Below, one piece after another: positions 44,311 through 52,160 of a DNA stretch of 64,000 nucleotides (positions are counted from its first letter, which is position 1; every line of letters begins with the position of its first letter). The notes beneath the pieces are model-generated. The model was given only the letters and a program-made list of their open reading frames with translations. It was not told the origin of the DNA and made no database searches. The translations under genes and the position numbers were made by a program. The DNA lies in contig JAEYRK010000014.1 in NCBI GenBank assembly GCA_023435645.1, positions 18,606-82,605 on the forward strand, written 5' to 3'. The DNA is from Bacillota bacterium (GTDB lineage Bacteria; Bacillota; Clostridia; Lachnospirales; Lachnospiraceae).

Positions 44311-46710
44311 ATGTTTAAGGACAGGGATAAGTTGTACCAGATTTACCATACGATTTTAAGTATGGCTTTGGCCTGGGCACTTACAATTGCAATCAATCAA
44401 TATTATCATCTGCGGGTACATATCCTAGTATGTGCTCTGTTCTCCCTGATACCCGCAGCACTGGTCTACCTGTTTGACGTTAACCGAAGAAATCCTGTCA
44501 CCTACCTGATTATCATCAGCCTAATGCTGGCAACAGGCCTTCTGTTCTGGATACTACATATTAATCCGCTCAACTGGATCGACAACCTGGCCCATTGGGT
44601 ATGGAGCTATGACGGTTCGAAGGAGCTGTATGAGACTTCCTATGCACATTTTGTTGCACTTGGAATCGGAGTGGTTGGAACGATCCTGTTTTATATTCTA
44701 ATGAAATATGAATTGGCAAAAATCCTTTTATCCTTCCTGAGCTTAGGTGTTTTGCTTCTATTCAGCCTCCGCAAGATGGAGCTACATAAGATGGTGGTGG
44801 GCATTGGCATCTTCTATATGCTCTCAAATCTGGTGGAACAGGTAGGAAAGCTGAATAACAGAAGAGCAGGAAGACCTGAAAAAAAGGGAGGAATTCTATA
44901 TCTGGCGCCGATATGCCTATTACTGGCAGTAATTTCTGTTTGGATGCCCTCAAAGCCGGAGCCAATACAGTGGAAGCTCGTGAAGAATATTTACTTCAGT
45001 CTAAGAGATAAGATTGATCACATGGTTACGGAATGGGAACTTTTCCGGGGCAAGGGACCTGCTGAATTCTCACTGGCTATGACCGGTTATTCTGATGAGG
45101 AGGCAAATCTCGGTGCAGGAGAATTAATCAGTAATGATAAGGTAGCTCTGAACGTAAGTGGTTACAGCGGAGATAATCCCTTATACCTCATCGGTTCTGT
45201 GAGTGACACCTACACCGGTAACAGCTGGAGGAAAAGCAGGGAGGGGGGTATTCCGGAGAAGCAAGAATACCTTCTGGATTATTATGAGCTACTACTGGGG
45301 CTTTCCAGAGTGGACTTAAAGACTCTGGAGGACTACCGGTTTGTGCAGCGAAGGATTGTAAAGGTTGAGTATGAGTTCATAAAGACAAAGACCTTCTTCT
45401 ATCCGCTTAAGAGCAGCTGGTATAAGGTTTACGGTAATGTCTCCGATCCTGCAGATGAGCTGGCAAATATCATCTTTCCGAAGCCTGTCGGAGATGGTAC
45501 TACCTATGAGTCGATCTTCTATGAGTTGAACCTAAAGGGCGAGGCCTTCCGTCAGATGCTGAGGGAGGCTGATCAGTTCTCCTATGCCACAGCGATGGGT
45601 CAACCGGATCAGGATAAGATAAATGAGATAGAGGCGGAGTATTTTTACCATTCCAGCGCAGCGAAAACCTATACGATGACTGATCTCTACTCTAGTCTGG
45701 ATACCAGAGCAGAGTATATCAGGCAATACTATACTACACTTCCAGAGGCGCTCCCGAACAGAGTGAAGGAGCTGGCTCATGAGATCACAGGACATGAGGA
45801 GACGACCTACGATAAGCTGATGGCAATCGAGGAATACCTGAATACCTATACCTATAGTGTTACCCCGGGGGAGCTTCCTGAGGGGGAGGATTTTGTAGAC
45901 TATTTTCTATTTAAGAACAAGCAGGGTTATTGTACTTCCTTTGCTTCCTCCATGGCCATCCTCGGAAGATGTATCGGAATTCCGACTCGATATGTGGAGG
46001 GCTTCCTCATGGATAGCTCTGATAAGGAAGGGTTCACCTATCAAATCCGGAACAGAAAGGCTCACGCCTGGACTGAAGCTTATATCGAAGGGATCGGTTG
46101 GATTCCCTTTGAAGCCACTCCGCCATTTTATGATTATCGTTACACTCAGTGGCAGGAGTATAATAAGAATAAAGAGACAACAAGTAACATCCCTATTCAT
46201 ATACCAGAACCCGTCATGCCTCAGCAGTTTTTGACAGATCCCCTGTATACTGCCAATGAGGAAAAGCTGCCGAACGCTATGGTCGGAGGAATTATCTTAG
46301 GTCTGACCATACTCACAGTACTTCTGCTGCTCCTTATCTATGATATCATTCTTAGGCTGAAATACAGGAAGAGCTTCCGGAAGGCGGATTATAGTAGGAA
46401 GATGTATCTACTGTTTTTAAGAATACTGGCGCTGCTAAATAGAGAGGGCTATACCCTGGGGATGCAGGATACGATTCTGACCTTATCTGATAGAATTAAG
46501 GATATCTATCTCTATGACAGGGTGAAGTTCCGTGATGTTGCAGAGGTGTTCATGAAGTACCGTTATGCAGAAGCAGTGGTTATAGAAGCAGAATATAAGA
46601 AGGTGGAGATATTCCATCAAGGTCTTCTGAATAAATACCGGGAAGAAACGGGCAGATTTAGAATACATTTAGAGGAGTTTATGTTCCTGACTAAGAAAAG
46701 CAACTGGTAG
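44311..46710 (+). CDS. Transglutaminase-like membrane protein (TgpA type)
   Basis: The 799-residue protein with five or more N-terminal membrane segments (to about residue 220), a large outside region, the transglutaminase core with catalytic Cys in GYCTSFASSMAILGRCIG and His in AHAWTEAYIEGIGWIPFEAT, one further membrane segment near 665-690, and a cytoplasmic DUF4129-like tail. MoxR-DUF58-TgpA triads are common; activity is thought to be peptide or cell-envelope crosslinking or hydrolysis, not settled. ATG 44311 follows GGGAGG at 7 nt. Confidence 0.9.
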   Translation: MFKDRDKLYQIYHTILSMALAWALTIAINQYYHLRVHILVCALFSLIPAALVYLFDVNRRNPVTYLIIISLMLATGLLFWILHINPLNWIDNLAHWVWSYDGSKELYETSYAHFVALGIGVVGTILFYILMKYELAKILLSFLSLGVLLLFSLRKMELHKMVVGIGIFYMLSNLVEQVGKLNNRRAGRPEKKGGILYLAPICLLLAVISVWMPSKPEPIQWKLVKNIYFSLRDKIDHMVTEWELFRGKGPAEFSLAMTGYSDEEANLGAGELISNDKVALNVSGYSGDNPLYLIGSVSDTYTGNSWRKSREGGIPEKQEYLLDYYELLLGLSRVDLKTLEDYRFVQRRIVKVEYEFIKTKTFFYPLKSSWYKVYGNVSDPADELANIIFPKPVGDGTTYESIFYELNLKGEAFRQMLREADQFSYATAMGQPDQDKINEIEAEYFYHSSAAKTYTMTDLYSSLDTRAEYIRQYYTTLPEALPNRVKELAHEITGHEETTYDKLMAIEEYLNTYTYSVTPGELPEGEDFVDYFLFKNKQGYCTSFASSMAILGRCIGIPTRYVEGFLMDSSDKEGFTYQIRNRKAHAWTEAYIEGIGWIPFEATPPFYDYRYTQWQEYNKNKETTSNIPIHIPEPVMPQQFLTDPLYTANEEKLPNAMVGGIILGLTILTVLLLLLIYDIILRLKYRKSFRKADYSRKMYLLFLRILALLNREGYTLGMQDTILTLSDRIKDIYLYDRVKFRDVAEVFMKYRYAEAVVIEAEYKKVEIFHQGLLNKYREETGRFRIHLEEFMFLTKKSNW

Positions 46711-46726
46711 GAAAAAGGTGGAGCAT

Positions 46727-47692
46727 TCATGATTTTTTGATACTAATCAGCTTAACTCCGGTATAGTAATGAGTAAGAATATCCTTATAAGCATAGCCCT
46801 CTCCGGCCATGGCATTTGCTCCATATTGGCTTAAGCCTATACCATGACCGACACCGGTGCAGATAATCCGGGCCTTACCGCTATAATCCTCGAGGTAGAA
46901 GTGATTGGAATTCAATCCAAGGACCTTGGCAAATTCCTCACCGGAGACGGTAAGGCTGCCAAGGTCAATTTTCGTTACATAACCGGTACTGTCACGTTCT
47001 GACACCTTAACCTCCTGAAAAAAGGAGTCTTCAGACAGTGTAATGTCCGGGTATTGCTTCTGAAGAGTTTCAATCAGCTCAGATACTTGTAGCTCCATAA
47101 TTTTAAGATAGTTGATGGAGGTAACATCCTGCTTACTCTGTACACTGACCAGATAAGGGACCTCCACGCCCCAAGCCTCTGAGGCATTCCGGGTATACCC
47201 GGACCCGGTATCGAAGAATAGGGGAAGTATCAACTCATTGTCATAGATCAGTACCTCATCCTTTGTTCCATGAACGGAGTTTTCCAGCTTCGTAAAATAA
47301 GTAAGATAGTCCTCACTGCCCCAGTACTGCTTCATCTCTTCCAGACTGATAAAGGCGAGTCCCAGCTCTGAGGTGGTGAAGTCCTTCTTTCCGGGGTTAT
47401 CCCGCTTCAGAAGAGAAATATTATAAAGGGCATAGGTGCGGGCAATTACTGCCTGCGCCTTTAACGCCTCCATTTGATAACCGGCGGGCATATTCGCGGC
47501 TACAACACCGATCAGATAATGATCAAGGTCCAAGGACTGCCTGCTAGTTCCCTTTTCGTAATATACATGAAAATCCATTGCCTCCATGGAGTAAATCGGG
47601 TTTGATGTATTTGAAAGCAAAAGCGTAAAAATAAAGGGAAGTAACAGAACCAGACAACATACAATTATGGCTTTCATAATAATTTTTTTCAT
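46727..47692 (-). CDS. spoIID: SpoIID/LytB domain protein
   Basis: The 321-residue membrane-anchored protein: one N-terminal hydrophobic segment (MKAIIVCCLVLLLPFIFTLL), then the SpoIID domain with LDHYLIGVVAANMPAGYQ, LKAQAVIARTYALY, DTGSGYTRNASEAWG and the C-terminal GHGIGLSQYGANAMA. SpoIID is the lytic transglycosylase used with SpoIIP during engulfment. The family motif normally reads A-x-E-M-P with the Glu thought to be catalytic; here it is AANMP. ATG 47692 follows GGAGGT; longer starts lack a site. Convergent with the transglutaminase gene. Confidence 0.88.
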   Translation of the reverse strand: MKKIIMKAIIVCCLVLLLPFIFTLLLSNTSNPIYSMEAMDFHVYYEKGTSRQSLDLDHYLIGVVAANMPAGYQMEALKAQAVIARTYALYNISLLKRDNPGKKDFTTSELGLAFISLEEMKQYWGSEDYLTYFTKLENSVHGTKDEVLIYDNELILPLFFDTGSGYTRNASEAWGVEVPYLVSVQSKQDVTSINYLKIMELQVSELIETLQKQYPDITLSEDSFFQEVKVSERDSTGYVTKIDLGSLTVSGEEFAKVLGLNSNHFYLEDYSGKARIICTGVGHGIGLSQYGANAMAGEGYAYKDILTHYYTGVKLISIKKS

Positions 47693-47799
47693 AATACCTC
47701 CAAATGTTAATGCGATCATCCGGTTTACCCGGAGGAACAAGCAGTATAGGTCTATACATTATATTTATTTAATTTTAATAAAATACGGGAAAACTTAAT

Positions 47800-47828
47800 T
47801 TGACTATCATGTCAGATAGCGATATGAT
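47800..47828 (+). promoter_or_regulatory. Promoter of the fused ABC exporter gene
   Basis: TTGACT (47800-47805), a 17-nt spacer and TATGAT (47823-47828). TATCAT and ATGATA form an inverted repeat across the spacer and -10, which could be an operator. Confidence 0.5.
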
Positions 47829-47946
47829 AAGATAATCTTCTAAATAAGAACGTAAGGAAAGAAAGCAGTAAGGATAAGCTTAGGCAGGGTCTGAAGTTTC
47901 GCAATTACCAAATTGCAGGGATAGATTGAAAGGAGATTTACTAGTA

Positions 47947-50595
47947 ATGCTTAAACTAATTAACATTGTAAAGGAATACCCAACCGGGGATTCCAAGGTG
48001 ACGGCACTGCAGGGTGTCAATATCGAATTCAGGAAGAATGAATTTGTATCCATCTTGGGACCCTCCGGCTGCGGCAAGACGACTCTACTGAACTTAATCG
48101 GAGGTCTAGACAGCTATACCAGCGGTGACCTCATGATTGACGAGAAATCCACAAAGGATTTTAATGACAGGGATTGGGACGTATACCGAAACCGTTCCAT
48201 CGGTTTTGTATTTCAAAGCTATAATCTGATTAACCATCAGGCGGTTTTGTCCAATGTTGAGTTGGCATTGACTTTATCCGGTGTTTCCAAATCGGAACGA
48301 AGAAAAAGAGCAATTGAGGCACTGGAGAAGGTGGGTCTGGGCGACCAGATACATAAGAAACCAAATCAACTGTCAGGAGGACAGATGCAGCGTGTGGCGA
48401 TTGCCCGTGCGTTGGTTAATAATCCCGAAATCCTACTGGCGGATGAACCTACAGGAGCCTTGGACTCCGTTACCAGCATTCAGATTATGGAGATTTTAAG
48501 GGAGATTGCGAAGGATCGTCTGGTAATTATGGTAACCCATAATCCGGATATCGCTGAGAACTACTCCACCCGAATTATCAGATTACTGGACGGACAGGTG
48601 ATCGATGATACGAATCCTTACCAGGCTGAAGCTGTTGATTCTGCTCAGAAGAAGAGCAAAAAAAGAGGCAGGAGGAAGAAGACCTCCATGTCCTTCCTTA
48701 CGGCATTATCCTTGTCCTTAAATAACCTGATGACGAAGAAGACCAGAACCTTTATGACCTCCTTTGCCGGCTCCATAGGAATTATCGGCATTGCTCTGAT
48801 TATGTCCCTATCCAACGGAGTTCAGGCTTATATTGACAGCGTTCAGGAGGATACCTTATCCAGTTATCCCTTGACGATCGAGCATATGTCAGTGGATTAT
48901 GGTTCTCTGATTACTGCTATGATGGATACGAACAAGAGCAGCGGAGAGCATGACAAAAACAAGATATATTCCAACGATATCATGGGCGATATGCTGAACA
49001 GCATGGTAAAAGAGGTAACCGTTAATAATATGGAAGCCTTCAAAGCCTTTCTTGATCGTGAGGAAAGCACGCTAGCGGAATATGTCAGCGATATTCAGTA
49101 TTCCTACAGTACACCAATGAATATCTATAAGGCCGATACCTCTAAGGGGATTGTTAAGGTAAATCCCAGTGTGGTGATGGATCAAATGGGCTTTGGCCAG
49201 ATGGGCGGAACTCAGGAAGGTACGCCCTTTGCCGCCTCCCCCATGGCTACAACGGATGTCTGGATGCAGATGCTTGATAACCGGGAGCTTCTGGAGAAGC
49301 AGTATGATGTAATCTACGGACATATGCCGGAACGCTTCAACGAGGTTGTCCTGATTGTGGATGAGAATAATGAAGTGAGTGACTATACCTTGTATTCCCT
49401 TGGATTACTGGACCAGGGTAAGCTGAAGGAAATCATGGCAAATGTTATGGCGGGGAAGGAGTTTGCAACCGAGCAAAGCTCCTATACCTTTGAGGAATTG
49501 ACCTCACTCACCTATAAGCTGTTGGTGAACTCCGATCTTTTTGAAAAAACGGATAAGGGCTGGAGAGACCGCTCGGAAGACGATGATTATATGAAGCAGA
49601 AGCTCGGGGAGTCAATTGATATTAAGGTAGTTGGTATTCTCAGACCCTCCGAGGAAAGCGTTATGAACGCTGCCTACGGTTCTATTGGATATACTGCTGA
49701 TTTGATGACCTATCTGATCAATCAGGTGAATGAAAGTGAAATTGTAAAGGAACAGCTGGCAAAGCCGGAAGTTGATGTATTTACCGGTGTTCCCTTCCCG
49801 ACCGAAGAGGATAAGGAGGCAGCAGAGCTTACGATGGATATGTTAAGTGCGTATCTCGTAACACTCCCTGCGGAACAACAGGCTCAATATACAGCTACCA
49901 TCCAACAGCTGAAGGAGAGTGGCATGGGGGATGATGCTATAGCGGCTATGTTCGCCTCTGCCATGGGCAAGGAAAGCACCAATGCTACCTATGATGAAAA
50001 CCTGACTATCCTGGGAGTATCCGATCTGAATAAACCAGCTCTCATAAATATCTATGCCAAGGATTTCGCAGCAAAGGATAAAATCACTGAGATTATCGCT
50101 GAATATAATGAAGGAGTCTCCGAGGAGAACAAAATCCAGTATACGGATTATGTTGGACTGATGATGTCCTCCATTAAGACCATTATCAATGCGATCAGCT
50201 ATATCCTGATTGCATTCGTAGCGATCTCCTTAGTGGTATCCTCCATCATGATCGGAATCATTACCTATATCTCCGTACTGGAGAGGACGAAGGAAATCGG
50301 TATCCTGCGTGCCATCGGTGCTTCAAAGAAGGATATTTCCCGCGTATTTAACGCAGAGACCTTAATTGTTGGCTTTGTGGCAGGTGCAATCGGTATCGGA
50401 ATTACCCTGTTATTGTGTATTCCGATCAATGCTATTATCAAGTCCATCACCGATATCGGAGGTCTTGCGAAGCTACCGGCAACAGGCGGAGTTGTTTTGG
50501 TAATTATCAGTATGCTGCTGACCTTTATTGCAGGTCTGATCCCGTCCAGGATTGCTGCGAAGAAGGATCCGGTGGTTGCCCTCAGAAGCGAATAG
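47947..50595 (+). CDS. MacB-type ABC transporter, ATPase fused to FtsX permease
   Basis: The 882-residue fusion. ATPase at residues 1-225 of the LolD/MacB class: Walker A GPSGCGKTT, signature LSGGQMQRVAIARAL, Walker B ILLADEPTGALD, His in VMVTHNPDIAE. A basic linker (KKSKKRGRRKK) leads to the first membrane segment (SFAGSIGIIGIALIM), an outside domain of about 430 residues, and three C-terminal segments with the FtsX core (ISVLERTKEIGILRAIGASK). Such proteins export peptides or lipids or act mechanically on envelope partners. ATG 47947 with AAGGAGA 11 nt upstream is preferred to TTG 47926. No dedicated partner gene follows. Confidence 0.9.
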   Translation: MLKLINIVKEYPTGDSKVTALQGVNIEFRKNEFVSILGPSGCGKTTLLNLIGGLDSYTSGDLMIDEKSTKDFNDRDWDVYRNRSIGFVFQSYNLINHQAVLSNVELALTLSGVSKSERRKRAIEALEKVGLGDQIHKKPNQLSGGQMQRVAIARALVNNPEILLADEPTGALDSVTSIQIMEILREIAKDRLVIMVTHNPDIAENYSTRIIRLLDGQVIDDTNPYQAEAVDSAQKKSKKRGRRKKTSMSFLTALSLSLNNLMTKKTRTFMTSFAGSIGIIGIALIMSLSNGVQAYIDSVQEDTLSSYPLTIEHMSVDYGSLITAMMDTNKSSGEHDKNKIYSNDIMGDMLNSMVKEVTVNNMEAFKAFLDREESTLAEYVSDIQYSYSTPMNIYKADTSKGIVKVNPSVVMDQMGFGQMGGTQEGTPFAASPMATTDVWMQMLDNRELLEKQYDVIYGHMPERFNEVVLIVDENNEVSDYTLYSLGLLDQGKLKEIMANVMAGKEFATEQSSYTFEELTSLTYKLLVNSDLFEKTDKGWRDRSEDDDYMKQKLGESIDIKVVGILRPSEESVMNAAYGSIGYTADLMTYLINQVNESEIVKEQLAKPEVDVFTGVPFPTEEDKEAAELTMDMLSAYLVTLPAEQQAQYTATIQQLKESGMGDDAIAAMFASAMGKESTNATYDENLTILGVSDLNKPALINIYAKDFAAKDKITEIIAEYNEGVSEENKIQYTDYVGLMMSSIKTIINAISYILIAFVAISLVVSSIMIGIITYISVLERTKEIGILRAIGASKKDISRVFNAETLIVGFVAGAIGIGITLLLCIPINAIIKSITDIGGLAKLPATGGVVLVIISMLLTFIAGLIPSRIAAKKDPVVALRSE

Positions 50596-50660
50596 CATAG
50601 CTAGGGTAAGACGTCATACGGAGTCGTAAACAAATTTTATAGTCGGAAGATAAGCACAGG

Positions 50661-50686
50661 GGGTACCGGTACAACGGTACCCTCTT
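50661..50686 (+). terminator. Terminator after the fused ABC gene
   Basis: Perfect stem GGGTACCG (50661-50668) with CGGTACCC (50675-50682), then TCTTTT. Confidence 0.8.
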
Positions 50687-50730
50687 TTCGGTTAGATTCA
50701 AGGAATTTTACAGGGAAGGCTGTTATGCTT

Positions 50731-50808
50731 AGGGGGAGCATAGCCTCAGTTCAGGGGAGAATAGCCTCAGTAGAAAAATAGCTCCAGTAAAGGGGAGAAA
50801 AGCATCAC
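50731..50808. repeat. Short degenerate direct repeats
   Basis: About four imperfect copies of a roughly 20-bp unit, AGGGGAGAATAGCCTCAGT and relatives, between the terminator and the next promoter. Non-coding. Confidence 0.6.
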
Positions 50809-50816
50809 AGGATAGG

Positions 50817-50845
50817 TTGACAGAATGGAAAAAATGATATATTAT
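50817..50845 (+). promoter_or_regulatory. Promoter of the secreted beta-sandwich protein gene
   Basis: TTGACA (50817-50822), a 17-nt spacer and TATTAT (50840-50845), 60 nt before the ATG. Confidence 0.7.
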
Positions 50846-50904
50846 TACCTAATGTTCCATAAATCTTCAGAGAAAACCATAAAATAGAATAATAGGGGGA
50901 CAAT

Positions 50905-52077
50905 ATGAAGAAGATTATTGCTGCACTTATGACGATGATGTTAATGGTATCCTTGATGCCGGTTTCTGTTGCGAATGCGGGGGTTTTAGAGTACAATGCA
51001 GAAAACCCGGGGGGTATAGCGGCCACTACGCTACAACCGAAGCTGACCTTAACTAAAGAGGATATATTTAAGGAGGAAGGCAGCTATGAGGTGAATTTTC
51101 CCGGAGAAGAAAAAGTTATTATTGTGCCGATAGAAATAAGTGCTAAAGGCGGTCTGTATGTTCAACTAGAAGAACTGGATACGAACTATTACAACCTTGA
51201 GACCACGCTATATAAGGATAAAGCTTGTACGGAGAAGGTTGGATATGCGATATTATTCAGTGGAGAAGTAACCAAATCAAAGGATATCACGGTAGACAAA
51301 AGCGGTACCTATTACTTAAAATTTGAATTGATGAGGAAACAAGATACCGGAGACATATCCTTCTTAACACAGCTGTTATTAATCAGCGGAGAGGATCAGG
51401 TATTAACAAAGGATAAAGCCATCTTCTCCTACCAGGATTATGATAAACCGGATGTTTTATATAAAATCGTTGTGGATTCCGCAGGCTTGCTTACAGTGAG
51501 CTTAGGTGCAGATTATGTATATGGCTTTAGTGGGAAGGTTCAGCTGCTGAACAAGGATAAAAAAGCTTTATCAGCATCAGAGAGTGTATATGCCCGCAAG
51601 ACAGAGGATGGCGAATACGGTGATGTTGTAAAGACCTATGCTGTCAATAAAGGTACGTATTACGTTAAGGTGGATACCGGTAATAAGGCCTATGGCGTTA
51701 TGTATAGCTTCACATCGGTCAAGGATACTGCCGGTGCTAAGAAGGATAAGGCAAAATCACTGAAGCTCGGAGGTTCTGCAATTAAGGGCTTATGTACCGT
51801 TACAGAGAAAACAACAAATGTTGATTGGTATAGCTTTAAGCTGACCAGTAACAAAAGTATTGTGATCACCGTATCCTCTAAGGTGAATGGTAAGCTTAAG
51901 TTTGAAATTCTTGATTCAAAAGGAAACACACTTTGGTATGGCAGCCGTACCATCTATGAGGGTGATGGGGATCTGGTACTGAAGTCAGACGGTAAATTTA
52001 CTAAGGGAACCTATTATATTAAAATTTTTAAGAGCGATAATACGAGCTCAGGCTACTATACATTAAAAGTAAAATAG
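50905..52077 (+). CDS. Secreted protein with PPC-like beta-sandwich domains
   Basis: The 390-residue protein with a clear signal peptide (KKIIAALMTMMLMVSLMPVS, then VANA as cleavage site). The mature part consists of about three beta-rich units ending in strands such as SGTYYLKFEL, KGTYYVKVDTG and KGTYYIKIFKS, which is the pattern of bacterial pre-peptidase C-terminal (PPC) domains. The last unit (NVDWYSFKLTSNKSIVI onward) is the best match. No catalytic domain and no sortase signal, so it is probably a secreted or loosely bound surface protein. ATG with AGGGGGA upstream. Strong own promoter. Confidence 0.8.
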   Translation: MKKIIAALMTMMLMVSLMPVSVANAGVLEYNAENPGGIAATTLQPKLTLTKEDIFKEEGSYEVNFPGEEKVIIVPIEISAKGGLYVQLEELDTNYYNLETTLYKDKACTEKVGYAILFSGEVTKSKDITVDKSGTYYLKFELMRKQDTGDISFLTQLLLISGEDQVLTKDKAIFSYQDYDKPDVLYKIVVDSAGLLTVSLGADYVYGFSGKVQLLNKDKKALSASESVYARKTEDGEYGDVVKTYAVNKGTYYVKVDTGNKAYGVMYSFTSVKDTAGAKKDKAKSLKLGGSAIKGLCTVTEKTTNVDWYSFKLTSNKSIVITVSSKVNGKLKFEILDSKGNTLWYGSRTIYEGDGDLVLKSDGKFTKGTYYIKIFKSDNTSSGYYTLKVK

Positions 52078-52091
52078 GAATCAACTTTGAA

Positions 52092-52136
52092 GGCACCCTA
52101 TACTTCCGGTATGGTAATTCGGAAGTTTGGGGTGCC
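52092..52136. terminator. Bidirectional terminator between convergent surface-protein genes
   Basis: GGCACCC plus ACTTCCG (52092-52108) pair with CGGAAGT plus GGGTGCC (52120-52136), with two imperfect positions in the middle. Confidence 0.75.
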
Positions 52137-52160
52137 ATTTATAATGCCTTTAAGAAGGAG

